From: Paenibacillus glycanilyticus | GTDB lineage: Bacteria > Bacillota > Bacilli > Paenibacillales > Paenibacillaceae | DNA length: 64,000 nucleotides | NCBI RefSeq assembly: GCF_023715145.1 | Contig: NZ_JAMBNP010000002.1 | Span: 620,001-684,000 of the forward strand | Reading direction: 5' to 3' | In this document: positions 9,789 through 18,878 of the stretch, one piece after another | How the letters are laid out: every line of letters begins with the position of its first letter | Numbering within the stretch: the stretch's first letter is position 1 | Position numbers and translations under genes: made by a program | The notes under the pieces: model-generated | Told to the model about the DNA's origin: nothing | The model's input: the letters and a program-made list of their open reading frames with translations, nothing else | The model's database searches: none

Positions 9789-10721
9789 GTGAAGATTAAC
9801 GCGGTGTTTGAAGGCGGAGGGGTGAAGGGCATATCCCTGGCTGGAGCAGTTAGAGCGGCGGAGATGCAGGGAATTGGCTTTGAGCGGGTAGCGGGGACGT
9901 CAAGCGGAGCAATTATCGCAGCGTTGATAGCGGCCAATTACAGCGGTCTTGATATTAAAAGGATAGTAGAGACTACTCCGTTCTCGTCATTTCTGAAACG
10001 GTCTTTTATTTTTAATATGAAGGTGATAAGTCCCGCATTGCGGCTGCTCGTTAAAAAGGGGCTGTACAGCGGAGAAGCGTTGGAGTATTGGATTTCGTGC
10101 TTGATGGAGGCAAAGGGAGTTCGGACGTTTGGGGATTTGCCGGACTGCAAGCTTCGCATTGTTGCTTCCGACATTACGAACGGCCGGCTTCTCGTGTTAC
10201 CGGAAGATATTAGGATCTACGGCATGGATCCGAAAAAATTGAGCATAGCCCGCGCGGTCAGGATGAGCGCCAGTATTCCTTATTTTTTCGACCCGGTCAT
10301 CGTCCGCTATTCGAAGCTCCAGTCGTCCTTAAACCATAAAGGAAAAGAGAAGCCTCAGCTTCAACAGGCCTATATTGTAGATGGGGGGCTGCTGAGCAAC
10401 TTTCCGCTCTGGCTGTTCGATAAGGAGCAGGCAGGGAGGACCAATCCGGTTCCGACGGTAGGCTTCCAAATGGTCGGTAAAAACGACAACGAACCGCATG
10501 AAGTACGCGGTCCGTTGTCTATGCTTGAAGCAATATTCGAGACAATGATGCAGGCTCATGATGAGCGTTACATTAAAAAATACGCCCGGGACCGGACTGT
10601 GAAGATTCCCACCTTGGGTATAAGAACAACCCAATTTCATCTGCCCGAGGGCATGGCGGAAAAGCTGTTTCAGTCCGGCTTCCGGGCGGCCAATCAGTTC
10701 TTTGAAGGATTTCGTCAGTGA
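9789..10721 (+). CDS. Patatin-like phospholipase
   Basis: A 310-residue patatin-family acyl hydrolase. The oxyanion loop EGGGVKG (residues 8-14), the nucleophile elbow GTSSG (about 36-40) and the catalytic aspartate in VDGG (about 198-201) are all present. No signal peptide, so it likely acts in the cytoplasm or at the inner face of the membrane. GTG 9789 is about eight bases after GGAGGA. Its end overlaps the end of the convergent minus-strand gene by seven bases. Substrate unknown. Confidence 0.87.
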   Translation: MKINAVFEGGGVKGISLAGAVRAAEMQGIGFERVAGTSSGAIIAALIAANYSGLDIKRIVETTPFSSFLKRSFIFNMKVISPALRLLVKKGLYSGEALEYWISCLMEAKGVRTFGDLPDCKLRIVASDITNGRLLVLPEDIRIYGMDPKKLSIARAVRMSASIPYFFDPVIVRYSKLQSSLNHKGKEKPQLQQAYIVDGGLLSNFPLWLFDKEQAGRTNPVPTVGFQMVGKNDNEPHEVRGPLSMLEAIFETMMQAHDERYIKKYARDRTVKIPTLGIRTTQFHLPEGMAEKLFQSGFRAANQFFEGFRQ

Positions 10722-11011
10722 TACTTCGGCAAATCATCGTCATCTTTGCCGCCATCAATAACGCGGAACGGTGCCCGGCGGGACTTCGGTTTCTGCCGCG
10801 GAGTCGTTCTGGTCTGTCTTACATGAGGCTGCTGTCTGACCCGGACACGGGTACCCCATGTGTTAGGCGGATATTTATACAGCAGGAAAATCCCGCCCAG
10901 TACAAGGATGGGAATAAGAAACGAAGCAAGATGCTGTCCGATTCCGTATAAAATCCCGATTGCCAGTAGGGTCAGCACGATAATAGACGATGCGTTCCAT
11001 CTCCGCGGCAT
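10715..11011 (-). CDS. Small membrane protein with basic tail, unknown
   Basis: A 98-residue protein with two hydrophobic helices (about residues 8-27 and 29-46) followed by a hydrophilic tail rich in Arg, Gln and Pro that ends in an acidic GGKDDDD stretch. The ATG at 11011 has AGGTGATATT in front. It lies 30 bases after yqhQ in the same direction, so may be co-transcribed with it. I do not recognise a named family. Confidence 0.6.
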   Translation of the reverse strand: MPRRWNASSIIVLTLLAIGILYGIGQHLASFLIPILVLGGIFLLYKYPPNTWGTRVRVRQQPHVRQTRTTPRQKPKSRRAPFRVIDGGKDDDDLPKYH

Positions 11012-11041
11012 AATATCACCTGTCCTTTATATTGGAATAAA

Positions 11042-12001
11042 TTAAGCTTTGATGCTCATTTGCTTGTCGAGCTCGCGCATCCGGTTGAAGGAAGCGATCG
11101 ATACGGCTACTTGATCATCCTTAGGCTCTTTAGTCGTAAGAAGCTGAAGCCACAGCCCAGGATAGCCCAGATAGCGCAATACCGGTACGTCACGCAGGGC
11201 GTTTGTCCAGCGGAGTACTTCGTAAGAGATGCCGAGGGTTACCGGCAGAAGCAGAATCCGGATATAGACGCGTTCCCAGATCGTATCCCAATCAAAGACG
11301 GGAAGGGAATAAATGATAACCCCTACGATCACGGTAAAAATGATAAAGCTGCTGCCGCAGCGGTAATGCAGCCTGCTGTACTTTTGCACGTTTGATACGG
11401 TTAATTCCTCGCCCGCTTCGTAAGCGCTGATGACCTTATGCTCTGCGCCATGGTATTGGAACAGCCTTTTAATTATGGGCGTCATCGACATGAGATACAA
11501 GTAAACAAGCAGGATAATCAATTTAATAAGTCCCTCTAACAGGTTATGACCGATTTTGTTCTCGAATACATTCTCGAACAGCAAACTTTCAAGCGCTGCC
11601 GGGGCAGCGGTCAAGAGCAGCTTGCCGAATATAAATGAGATAACGCCGGCAGCGGCAACCCCTACGATCATCCCGAGGCTCCAGCCGGATTTTTCTTTCT
11701 TCTGAGCGGCAACCTTCTCTGCCTCTGACATATCCGCAGTCTCGTCCTCCGCGTAGGCTTCCATAGAGAAGTTCAAATGCTGCGAGCCCTTGGCGCTGGA
11801 ATCAATAATCCCGACAACACCACGGACGAGAGGAATCCTCTTAAGCGATTGTATCCACCGCTGCGTCGTGCGGGGCACCTCGTAAAATACGATCTCATCG
11901 TTCTTTCTGCGAACAGCGGTTACATTTACGTGCTTGCCTGCGAACATGACGCCTTCGATCACAGCTTGTCCGCCGTAAATGCTTGTAGTGTTTTGAGACA
12001 A
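11042..12001 (-). CDS. yqhQ: YqhQ, DUF1385 family membrane protein
   Basis: A 319-residue DUF1385 protein: N-terminal YGGQAVIEGVMF signature, several membrane helices (about 115-145, 170-200, 230-265) and a central HGAEHKVI segment with conserved histidines that suggests a metal-dependent membrane enzyme, though none is established. I start at TTG 12001, seven bases after AAGGAAGGTGA; an upstream ATG at 12061 has no ribosome site. Divergent from yqhR, as in B. subtilis. Confidence 0.88.
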   Translation of the reverse strand: MSQNTTSIYGGQAVIEGVMFAGKHVNVTAVRRKNDEIVFYEVPRTTQRWIQSLKRIPLVRGVVGIIDSSAKGSQHLNFSMEAYAEDETADMSEAEKVAAQKKEKSGWSLGMIVGVAAAGVISFIFGKLLLTAAPAALESLLFENVFENKIGHNLLEGLIKLIILLVYLYLMSMTPIIKRLFQYHGAEHKVISAYEAGEELTVSNVQKYSRLHYRCGSSFIIFTVIVGVIIYSLPVFDWDTIWERVYIRILLLPVTLGISYEVLRWTNALRDVPVLRYLGYPGLWLQLLTTKEPKDDQVAVSIASFNRMRELDKQMSIKA

Positions 12002-12170
12002 GAGCTTGTCACCTTCCTTAATAGTATCGTCCCGATCAGGTGACGAAAGGTATAGATCCATTGTACTTGATCGCCTGTGTTTTTGCCAACGCCATCATCT
12101 TGGTTATCCGCGGTGCTATCGTTGCATACTAGGAAAAGGTTTGAAGCGGATAATGAATGGAGGAAAAATG

Positions 12171-12719
12171 ATGGCAGTTTCAACCGTAAAAGGCAACGCG
12201 AAAGGCGATAAGCAGGCAGGGGACAATCACAAGAGCAGGCAGTATGAAGGAGCCCACCTCACGAATCCATGGCTGTTCAGCGGCATGATCGGCTTTTTTG
12301 CCGGATTGATCTGGGGTGTTATGCGTTGGTTGTTTTACGAAATGAAATTTACTACGGAGCTTCCGGGATTTCTGGCGGATCCCTTTTTTAAGTCTGCCTA
12401 TTTGAAGACAGGCTGGGGGATTGTCGTTGGGATTGCAAGCTATATCGTGTTTTCTGTTCTGGCCGCCCTTCTTTATCAAGCATTGTTAAGCAAATTGAAG
12501 GGACCTTGGCCGGGTGTCCTGTACGGACTTGCGTGGTGGGTAATTCTCTTTGTTCTGCTTGGCCCGGTGACCGGAATGTCCCAAAGGATTACCGCGGCAG
12601 GCTGGAACACGCTGTTCTCTGAATTATGTCTCTTCCTCTTATGGGGGATCTTTATCGGGTACTCGATTGCCTTCGAATTTACGGATGAAGCGTCGCGGGA
12701 ACCTCTTGGCGCGCATTGA
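12171..12719 (+). CDS. yqhR: YqhR, conserved membrane protein
   Basis: A 182-residue protein with four hydrophobic helices (roughly residues 38-60, 85-110, 122-140, 150-172) after a basic, hydrophilic N-terminus. Order and topology match YqhR, which lies beside yqhQ and aroQ in Bacillus. ATG 12171 is seven bases after TGGAGG; an ATG at 12168 is also possible. No function known. Confidence 0.8.
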   Translation: MAVSTVKGNAKGDKQAGDNHKSRQYEGAHLTNPWLFSGMIGFFAGLIWGVMRWLFYEMKFTTELPGFLADPFFKSAYLKTGWGIVVGIASYIVFSVLAALLYQALLSKLKGPWPGVLYGLAWWVILFVLLGPVTGMSQRITAAGWNTLFSELCLFLLWGIFIGYSIAFEFTDEASREPLGAH

Positions 12720-12814
12720 AGCAGGTTGCGGCTTCTCAAGAAGCGGTCACTTGTGGTAAAATGGCTAATGATCTTTGGCTAGATGCTGACTTTCGCTGAT
12801 TGGGAGGTGCGAAA

Positions 12815-13261
12815 TTGCTTAGAATTGTTGTTTTAAACGGGCCTAACTTAAATATGCTTGGCGTACGTGAGCCAGGCGTGTACGGCACAGAGACGCTGGC
12901 CCAGATTGAAGCGAAATTGCTCGAACAAGCATTGCAGCTCGGCGTGGAGCTGGATTTTTTCCAATCCAATCACGAGGGAGCTCTCATTGACCGGATACAT
13001 AGCGCATTTGGGCAAGCGGATGGCATTCTTATTAATCCGGGTGCATTGACGCATTACAGCTACGCGCTGAGAGATGCGTTAAGCACGGTAGCTCTGCCGG
13101 TCGTTGAGGTGCATCTGTCCAATATACATAAACGCGAAACATTCCGTCATGTATCGGTCATAGCGCCGGTGGCAATTGGTCAAATCGCCGGATTTGGCGG
13201 CATGAGCTATGAGCTAGGACTTGCAGCGCTTGTTGCAAAGCTTCAAAACGGTGTTGCGTGA
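12815..13261 (+). CDS. aroQ: 3-dehydroquinate dehydratase, type II
   Basis: A 148-residue type II dehydroquinase that converts 3-dehydroquinate to 3-dehydroshikimate in the shikimate pathway. Motifs: [17 protein letters not shown] (about residues 8-24, with the catalytic Tyr), [21 protein letters not shown] and [13 protein letters not shown] 12815 is six bases after GGGAGGTG. Followed with a short overlap region by the M24 peptidase gene, as in the B. subtilis yqhS-yqhT pair. Confidence 0.95.
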   Translation: MLRIVVLNGPNLNMLGVREPGVYGTETLAQIEAKLLEQALQLGVELDFFQSNHEGALIDRIHSAFGQADGILINPGALTHYSYALRDALSTVALPVVEVHLSNIHKRETFRHVSVIAPVAIGQIAGFGGMSYELGLAALVAKLQNGVA

Positions 13262-13275
13262 AAGGGGAACTAAAC

Positions 13276-14349
13276 ATGACGCTCGAAAGAGTTAATCGGC
13301 TTAGACAAGTAATGGCCAAGCAAAGCCTTGAGGCGATCATTATCGGAAGCGAGCACAATCGGCGTTATCTCAGCGGGTTCACGGGATCATCCGGAACAGT
13401 CGTCATTACTTTGCAGGAGCAATTTTTGTTTACGGATTTCCGCTATATGACGCAGGCGCCGCAGCAGGCCGCTTCTTTCCAGGTGATCGAACACGGGCCG
13501 AAAGTAATCGCGGACATCCGCGACTTGCTTGCGGGTAAAGGAATTCGCGCGGCAGCCTTCGAGCAGGATCAGGTGGTTTACAGCCAATATGCGGCCTGGA
13601 GTGAAGCTCTAGGCGATATCAAGCTGACGCCGGTAGCCGGTCTTGTTGAGGATCTGCGGATGATCAAGGACGATGCGGAGCTGCAAATTATGCAGGAAGC
13701 GGCCGACTTGGCCGATGCAACCTTCCGGCATGTGCAGCAGTTCATCAAGCCCGGCGTGAAGGAAAGCGAAATCGCGCTTGAGATGGAAATGTACATGAGA
13801 AGCCATGGCGCAACTTCCTCCTCTTTTGACACGATTGTAGCTTCGGGAGAACGCTCTGCTCTGCCGCATGGCGTGGCTAGCGAACGGGTAATTGGCAATA
13901 ATGAATTTGTAAAGCTTGATTTTGGCGCTTACTACAAAGGATACTGCTCCGACCTTACACGTACGGTTGTGGTGGGAACTCCAACGGATAAGCATCGTGA
14001 AATTTACGATATCGTGCTCGAAGCACAGCTTCATGCTCTTGAACATATTCGTCCGGGCATGACCGGCCATGAGGCCGATGCGCTTACCCGCGATATCATT
14101 ACCAAGTACGGCTACGGCGACAAGTTTGGTCATAGCACGGGCCATGGACTCGGCATGGAGATTCACGAGTATCCGCGTCTTGCAAGAAACAGCGATACGA
14201 TTTTAACCCCCGGCATGACTGTGACGGTTGAACCCGGCATCTACCTCCCCGGCTTTGGCGGAGTGCGGATCGAAGACGACATCGTCATCACGGAATCCGG
14301 TATTAAAATATTAACCTCATCCCCGAAACAATTGATTACTCTGGGCTAA
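13276..14349 (+). CDS. yqhT: M24 family Xaa-Pro peptidase (YqhT type)
   Basis: A 357-residue pita-bread metallopeptidase with an N-terminal creatinase-like domain (to about residue 120) and a C-terminal catalytic domain. Metal ligands are visible in [18 protein letters not shown] (two Asp), [14 protein letters not shown] (His) and the two C-terminal Glu in VEPGIYL and IEDD. It removes residues before proline from peptides. ATG 13276 follows AGGGGAA by seven bases. Followed by efp; since EF-P acts at proline stretches, the pairing is suggestive but common to many Firmicutes. Confidence 0.93.
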   Translation: MTLERVNRLRQVMAKQSLEAIIIGSEHNRRYLSGFTGSSGTVVITLQEQFLFTDFRYMTQAPQQAASFQVIEHGPKVIADIRDLLAGKGIRAAAFEQDQVVYSQYAAWSEALGDIKLTPVAGLVEDLRMIKDDAELQIMQEAADLADATFRHVQQFIKPGVKESEIALEMEMYMRSHGATSSSFDTIVASGERSALPHGVASERVIGNNEFVKLDFGAYYKGYCSDLTRTVVVGTPTDKHREIYDIVLEAQLHALEHIRPGMTGHEADALTRDIITKYGYGDKFGHSTGHGLGMEIHEYPRLARNSDTILTPGMTVTVEPGIYLPGFGGVRIEDDIVITESGIKILTSSPKQLITLG

Positions 14350-14387
14350 GGACTATTAAAAGCAGCTATTTCAGGAGGGAATTTGAA

Positions 14388-14948
14388 GTGACAGTTTCAG
14401 TTAACGATTTCAAAACAGGCTTGACCGTCGAAGTGGACGGCGATATTTTCTCGGTTACCGAGTTCCAGCACGTAAAACCAGGTAAAGGCGCGGCATTTGT
14501 TCGCTCCAAGCTGAGAAACCTCCGCAACGGCAACGTTGTAGAGAAAACGTTCCGTGCAGGCGAAACAATCGGCCGCGCAATCATCGAGAACCGTGCAGTA
14601 CAATACCTGTACAACTCCGGCGAAGAGTACACTTTCATGGATAACGAAACGTACGACCAATTTGGTCTCGACAAAAAACAACTCGAGTGGGAACTGAACT
14701 TCCTGAAAGAGAACATGACGGTTAACATTTCGAGTTACCAAGGCGAAATCATCGGTATCCAAATGCCGAACAGCGTTGACTTGAAAGTCGTTGAGACGGA
14801 TGCTGCCGTTAAAGGCAATACGGCGCAAGGCGCGACTAAGAATGCTAAGGTCGAAACGGGCCTGAACGTTCAAGTTCCTCTGTTCATCAACGAAGGCGAT
14901 GTTCTTCTGATCGATACTCGCGAAGGCAAATACATCTCCCGTGCATAG
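14388..14948 (+). CDS. efp: Elongation factor P
   Basis: A 186-residue three-domain EF-P. The N-terminal KOW-like domain contains the modification loop KPGKGAAF (about residues 29-36), with the lysine at about 32 as the usual target. EF-P relieves ribosomes stalled on polyproline. GTG 14388 lies nine bases after AGGAGG. A terminator follows. Confidence 0.97.
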   Translation: MTVSVNDFKTGLTVEVDGDIFSVTEFQHVKPGKGAAFVRSKLRNLRNGNVVEKTFRAGETIGRAIIENRAVQYLYNSGEEYTFMDNETYDQFGLDKKQLEWELNFLKENMTVNISSYQGEIIGIQMPNSVDLKVVETDAAVKGNTAQGATKNAKVETGLNVQVPLFINEGDVLLIDTREGKYISRA

Positions 14949-14960
14949 AGCATAAAGACA

Positions 14961-14998
14961 AGCCGTTCGAATCGCCGATTCGACGGCTTTTTCTTTTT
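14961..14998 (+). terminator. Terminator after efp
   Basis: AGCCGT plus CGAATC pair with GATTCG plus ACGGCT (one bulged base) and a T-rich tract follows. Confidence 0.88.
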
Positions 14999-15093
14999 CG
15001 ACAAAAAGCGTGGGCGGATATACCCAGACAAGCCAGGGTTGTGGTATACTATTGACTTGTATGTTATATGTCAAGGTTGGGAGTGAATCAGCT

Positions 15094-16347
15094 TTGTCGT
15101 TGATTGTGATGAAGTTTGGCGGAAGCTCGGTAGGAACACCGGAGCGGATGCAGCGTGTTGCGAAGCGGATTGTAGACAGCCAATTGGCGGGTAACCGCGT
15201 AGTTGTTGTCGTATCCGCAATGGGAGATACAACGGATGATTTAATCGATCAGTCGAAGCAGCTTAACCCGAACCCGCCGGCGCGGGAGATGGATATGCTG
15301 CTCACGACGGGTGAACAAATATCGGTTGCATTATTGTCGATGACGATTCATCAGCTAGGCCATCAGGCAGTATCGCTGACTGGCTGGCAGGCTGGCATTC
15401 GGACGGAAGCAGTACACAGCAAGGCGAAGATTACGGATATTCGTCCTGATCGTTTGTTCAAGGAATTGGATGCGGGCCATGTTGTTATTGTTGCGGGCTT
15501 CCAAGGCATGACGGAAGACGGCGACATCACAACGCTTGGACGCGGCGGTTCGGATACAACGGCCGTAGCGCTGGCTGCAGCGATTAAAGCGGACGTGTGC
15601 GAAATCTACACCGACGTAGACGGCGTTTATTCGACGGATCCGCGGGTCGTTAAGGTTGCGCGCAAATTGAATGAAATTTCGTACGACGAAATGCTGGAGC
15701 TTGCCCATCTTGGTGCAGCGGTTCTTCACCCGCGTGCGGTGGAATACGCCAAGCATAACAACGTGAAGCTTGTTGTACGTTCCAGCTTTACGCAAAACGA
15801 AGGTACAAGTGTGAAGGAGGAAGCGGTCATGGAGCAAGGCGTAGTCGTACGCGGAATCGCTTTTGACAAAAATGTAGCAAGAATCAGCATTCTCGGCGTT
15901 GAGGATGAGCCAGGTGTACTCGCCAAAGTATTTGGCGCATTGGCGAATAACGGCATCGACGTAGACGTTATTGTGCAAAGCGGAGTGAAAAGCGGCAAAG
16001 CGGATTTCTCCTTCACGGTTTCGGGAGATGACGAAGCGCGCGCGGTTGACGTGATTAACAGCATCCGCGGCGAAGTTCCGTTTAACGAAGTAACTTCGGA
16101 AGATAACCTGGTTAAGGTATCGATCGTTGGCGCGGGCATGGTCAGCAACCCTGGCGTTGCGGCTACGATGTTTGCAGCGATTTCGGGCCTTGGCGTCAGC
16201 ATCAAGATGGTCAGCACATCCGAGATCAAAGTTTCCTGCATCATTGCCGCAGAGCCGCTGCAAGAAGTGGTACGCGCTCTTCATACGGCATATGACCTGG
16301 ACACGGCTGAGCAAGTCTTTGTCGGCGGACCACAAGATCGCCGCTAA
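15094..16347 (+). CDS. lysC: Aspartokinase (alpha subunit)
   Basis: A 417-residue aspartokinase, first step of the lysine, threonine, methionine and diaminopimelate pathway. KFGGSSV near the start, a catalytic domain to about residue 240 (TTLGRGGSDTTAVALAAA, TDVDGVYSTDPR) and two ACT domains after 265 that would bind feedback inhibitors. The TTG at 15094 follows GGGAGTGA; a longer frame from 15010 lacks a ribosome site. An internal start for a beta subunit is annotated separately. No lysine riboswitch is visible upstream; only about 95 bases separate it from the efp terminator. Confidence 0.95.
   Translation: MSLIVMKFGGSSVGTPERMQRVAKRIVDSQLAGNRVVVVVSAMGDTTDDLIDQSKQLNPNPPAREMDMLLTTGEQISVALLSMTIHQLGHQAVSLTGWQAGIRTEAVHSKAKITDIRPDRLFKELDAGHVVIVAGFQGMTEDGDITTLGRGGSDTTAVALAAAIKADVCEIYTDVDGVYSTDPRVVKVARKLNEISYDEMLELAHLGAAVLHPRAVEYAKHNNVKLVVRSSFTQNEGTSVKEEAVMEQGVVVRGIAFDKNVARISILGVEDEPGVLAKVFGALANNGIDVDVIVQSGVKSGKADFSFTVSGDDEARAVDVINSIRGEVPFNEVTSEDNLVKVSIVGAGMVSNPGVAATMFAAISGLGVSIKMVSTSEIKVSCIIAAEPLQEVVRALHTAYDLDTAEQVFVGGPQDRR
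15829..16347 (+). CDS. lysC: Internal in-frame start: aspartokinase beta subunit
   Basis: Inside lysC a full AAGGAGG (15814-15820) stands eight bases before ATG 15829, which is codon 246 of the same frame. Translation there gives a 172-residue polypeptide made only of the two ACT regulatory domains. B. subtilis aspartokinase II is known to be an alpha2/beta2 enzyme whose beta subunit comes from just such an internal start, so the same is inferred here. It shares the alpha stop codon. Confidence 0.75.
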   Translation: MEQGVVVRGIAFDKNVARISILGVEDEPGVLAKVFGALANNGIDVDVIVQSGVKSGKADFSFTVSGDDEARAVDVINSIRGEVPFNEVTSEDNLVKVSIVGAGMVSNPGVAATMFAAISGLGVSIKMVSTSEIKVSCIIAAEPLQEVVRALHTAYDLDTAEQVFVGGPQDRR

Positions 16348-16364
16348 TAGGAAATAATAGTAAG

Positions 16365-16400
16365 AGGCCGTGCGGTTTTAATCTGCACGGCCTTTTTTTT
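16365..16400 (+). terminator. Terminator after lysC
   Basis: AGGCCGTGC (16365-16373) pairs with GCACGGCCT (16385-16393), followed by eight T. Confidence 0.92.
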
Positions 16401-16412
16401 CGGTCACATTTA

Positions 16413-16584
16413 GATAGTTTTAAGTTAATTCCATGCGAAGCAGTTTGAATGATTCCGGAGAAGCGTCAGCGCTCGCTTTTGTGAGGGAGTTCCTACCACT
16501 TTGACAATATTCAAAGGAATTCCCGAGCAATGGCGATCGGAGGTACATTCAAATGCGGAGTATGCTGCTTAACTTAAAACTATC
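16413..16584. repeat. 172-bp palindromic element with 16-bp perfect inverted ends
   Basis: GATAGTTTTAAGTTAA (16413-16428) is perfectly repeated in inverse at 16569-16584. Nested inside are TTTGAATG/CATTCAAA (16444-16451 and 16546-16553), GGGAGTTCCT/AGGAATTCCC (16485-16494 and 16515-16524) and an apical CTTTGA/TCAAAG. The whole could fold into one long hairpin. It lies between two convergent genes; its right end contains the stop codon of the DUF441 gene. It looks like a MITE-like or structured-RNA repeat. No coding potential and no transposase seen. Confidence 0.7.
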
Positions 16585-17038
16585 CTCCGCTTATTAGCTT
16601 AAACAGCTTGTACAAAATCGCGGTAATACCGGCTGCCATTAATGGACCTACGGGAATGCCCCGCAGAAAAATAATGCCGAAGATCGAACCAATCACCAGC
16701 CCGACGACCATCTGGGGATCAAGCTTGAGCAAATCCAGCCCTTTGGCATTCATATAAGCCGCAGCGGCTCCTCCGAGAAGGGCAAGCCAGCCCGGCCAGG
16801 TATTAAAGGCTGCAATCAATTCCTTCATTTGTACTTTGCCTGAGGCAAACGGAACAAGCACGCTAAGCGTGAGGAATAATAAGCCCAGCTCCAGCCCCCG
16901 ACGCTCGATCGAAGGCAGGAACCGGCTGAGATGAAGCAATTTGACAGCAAGCAGTACGCAAGCCGCTGTCGCTATGATGGGGGAGCGCCCTATTAAACCT
17001 ATCACAATTAAACCTACTAATATCAATTCACCTGTCAT
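16580..17038 (-). CDS. DUF441/UPF0756 membrane protein (YtwI-like)
   Basis: A 152-residue, four- to five-helix membrane protein with the family's [18 protein letters not shown] start and a [19 protein letters not shown] end. I start at the ATG at 17038, eight bases after TGGAG; an ATG at 17056 is in frame but overlaps that site. The stop codon sits within the inverted repeat described at 16413-16584. Function of the family is unknown. Confidence 0.85.
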   Translation of the reverse strand: MTGELILVGLIVIGLIGRSPIIATAACVLLAVKLLHLSRFLPSIERRGLELGLLFLTLSVLVPFASGKVQMKELIAAFNTWPGWLALLGGAAAAYMNAKGLDLLKLDPQMVVGLVIGSIFGIIFLRGIPVGPLMAAGITAILYKLFKLISGG

Positions 17039-17107
17039 CGTTCGAACTCCAGTCATGAAGCGGATAAACTGCTTGCTCCATTATATGGACATCCTCCGAT
17101 GAATATG

Positions 17108-17830
17108 TCAGCAGCACAAGCAGAGCAGCTGATCTCCGTTTGCGTGCAGACGGGGAACCCCTGAATAGGTATCAATCTCCGAGCATAGATCAATGTCTCT
17201 GGACATGCCGAGCTTAATTAAACGTTTGCCGGTCGCACCGGAGCGGATGGCTTCTTTTATATCAGTAGCGCGGTCATGATAGAGTGATAACATAGCGAGT
17301 CCGAAGTCGTCTATCTCGAGCGGGGCAGAACAGATCGCCTGCATTCTGGAAAGCAGCAGTCCGGCGCATATCCCATCCTCAATGGCAAATTCATCTTGGC
17401 TTCCCGCGCATAAGATAACAACGTCGCGGCGAAGCTCAACGGCAGCCTTGGAGCAAGCGGAGGCATTCAGTAACGCGGCAACCAGTACGGTATCTGCCTT
17501 CGTTGATTTATGAATGGCTCTTGTGCCGTTTGTTGTGGTCAAGATGACCCTGCGGTCCTTAATGGCATTCATCAGAAACTCATCCGGCGAATTTCCAAGA
17601 TCGAAACCGGGGATTTTTTTGCAGAAACGTTCTCCGCACAGCAAATCGCCTTCCTGCTGAGCCGAACGGGCTTCCATTACGGTCTCCACAGGTACTACGC
17701 CAGAGGAGCCGGCAGCCAGCGCGGTAATAATGGAGCTTGTGGCTCTAAGCACGTCGATGATAATAGCCGTTTTGTGGACGAATTGCGCGGAGCTGGCTTC
17801 ATTCACGCTTGAAATGACTTGCACTTGCAT
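17108..17830 (-). CDS. comB: ComB, 2-phosphosulfolactate phosphatase
   Basis: A 240-residue ComB-family hydrolase that converts 2-phospho-3-sulfolactate to 3-sulfolactate. Motifs seen: IIIDVLRATSSI (about 23-34), CGER, LTTTNGTRAI (about 97-106) and LCAGSQDEFAIEDGICAG with acidic metal ligands. Its partner comA lies 29 bases upstream in the same direction. In B. subtilis the equivalents (yitC, yitD) supply the 3-sulfolactate that accumulates in spores, which fits this sporulation-rich region. AAAGGAAGAG precedes the ATG at 17830. Confidence 0.92.
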   Translation of the reverse strand: MQVQVISSVNEASSAQFVHKTAIIIDVLRATSSIITALAAGSSGVVPVETVMEARSAQQEGDLLCGERFCKKIPGFDLGNSPDEFLMNAIKDRRVILTTTNGTRAIHKSTKADTVLVAALLNASACSKAAVELRRDVVILCAGSQDEFAIEDGICAGLLLSRMQAICSAPLEIDDFGLAMLSLYHDRATDIKEAIRSGATGKRLIKLGMSRDIDLCSEIDTYSGVPRLHANGDQLLCLCC

Positions 17831-17859
17831 AGCAATCGCTCTTCCTTTCTGGTTGTTGC

Positions 17860-18681
17860 TTAGATCATATAATGAGCAGGCTCCTCCCGCATTCCGAATT
17901 CGAAGGTATCGGAGCGGAGACCGCGGCGCATCGCTTCGAGCGCCAAGGCATCGCTAGGCTGAATGTTGCCCAGATGGACGTTTGGACCAAATTGCTGGAG
18001 CAAATACGCCTGCTGCTGCTTCAGCGGTGCTTCCCACATCAAGCAGTCCTGGCTCGTCATTTCGGCCAAAATCTGTTCAATGGTCTGCTCGCGGCAGTTG
18101 CCTTTCTCGTCAAACAGACCTACGTCGATACCGGATTCCCTCGCTTCCACCGTAATCCATGCGGCACCTGCCGCAAGATCATAATCGGCCGTAACGGCTA
18201 ATTCCTCCGGATCAATAAGTGAACCTGCTGTTTTTTTGCCGTATTCGGTAAGAACAAACAGCCCTCTTTTTTTGCCCTCTTTAATTAACTCGGTCCGCTG
18301 TTTCCTGCTAATTTCGATTGTACCGTCCGATACTTCGATTCCGTTAAATCCGAGCTCGCAGATCGTATCGAAGAATGATCCGGTTAAACGCTGCTGAACG
18401 GCCGTTTCCAGCAAGGTGCCCCCTGGCATGATGATGAGCCCATGGTTTCTTGCAAGCTCGATTTTGCGCTGCAGCAGCTCCGGTCCGTAAAGTACGGCCG
18501 TTCCGAATCCAAGCTTGATGACATCCATGTAAGGGCCTGCCACTTGAAGAAGATCGACAAATCCATGAAGTCCGATTCCTTTGTCGATCACCATTGTTTT
18601 TCCTTTATGGCTTGCAGGGCCGTAATCGCGGTATCCGCTCGGATCATGCAGAGTGCGGTGCCAAAAGCCTGCTTTTGTCAT
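17860..18681 (-). CDS. comA: ComA, phosphosulfolactate synthase
   Basis: A 273-residue TIM-barrel enzyme that adds sulfite to phosphoenolpyruvate to give (2R)-phospho-3-sulfolactate. The segments MVIDKGIGLHGFVDLL, DVIKLGFGTAVL, GFNGIEVSDGTIE and WITVEARESG are typical of the ComA family. AGGAGTCAACTCCC precedes the ATG at 18681. First gene of the comA-comB pair. No comC dehydrogenase is present, consistent with sulfolactate rather than coenzyme M as product. Confidence 0.93.
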   Translation of the reverse strand: MTKAGFWHRTLHDPSGYRDYGPASHKGKTMVIDKGIGLHGFVDLLQVAGPYMDVIKLGFGTAVLYGPELLQRKIELARNHGLIIMPGGTLLETAVQQRLTGSFFDTICELGFNGIEVSDGTIEISRKQRTELIKEGKKRGLFVLTEYGKKTAGSLIDPEELAVTADYDLAAGAAWITVEARESGIDVGLFDEKGNCREQTIEQILAEMTSQDCLMWEAPLKQQQAYLLQQFGPNVHLGNIQPSDALALEAMRRGLRSDTFEFGMREEPAHYMI

Positions 18682-18878
18682 GGGAGTTGACTCCTAACAT
18701 TTAATGATTCCCGCATGAGGGCGGGGCATGGAGCAATATATGCAGAAGCTGCTGGGCGTGTGCCCGATCGACAAGCATGAACCGCAGACGAGCCTGCATA
18801 GAATGTAAGGATGAAGTTGGATCATAACTGCTGAAATACGGCCTGTTTAACTGGTATTGGACAAGGAGGTGAACGGTT

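Noticed and set aside
14999..15093. Lysine riboswitch before lysC
   Set aside because: Fewer than 100 bases separate the efp terminator and the lysC start, and no riboswitch core or terminator is visible.
15355..16335. 326-codon open frame on the minus strand
   Set aside because: Antisense to lysC, produced by its codon use; no plausible protein features.
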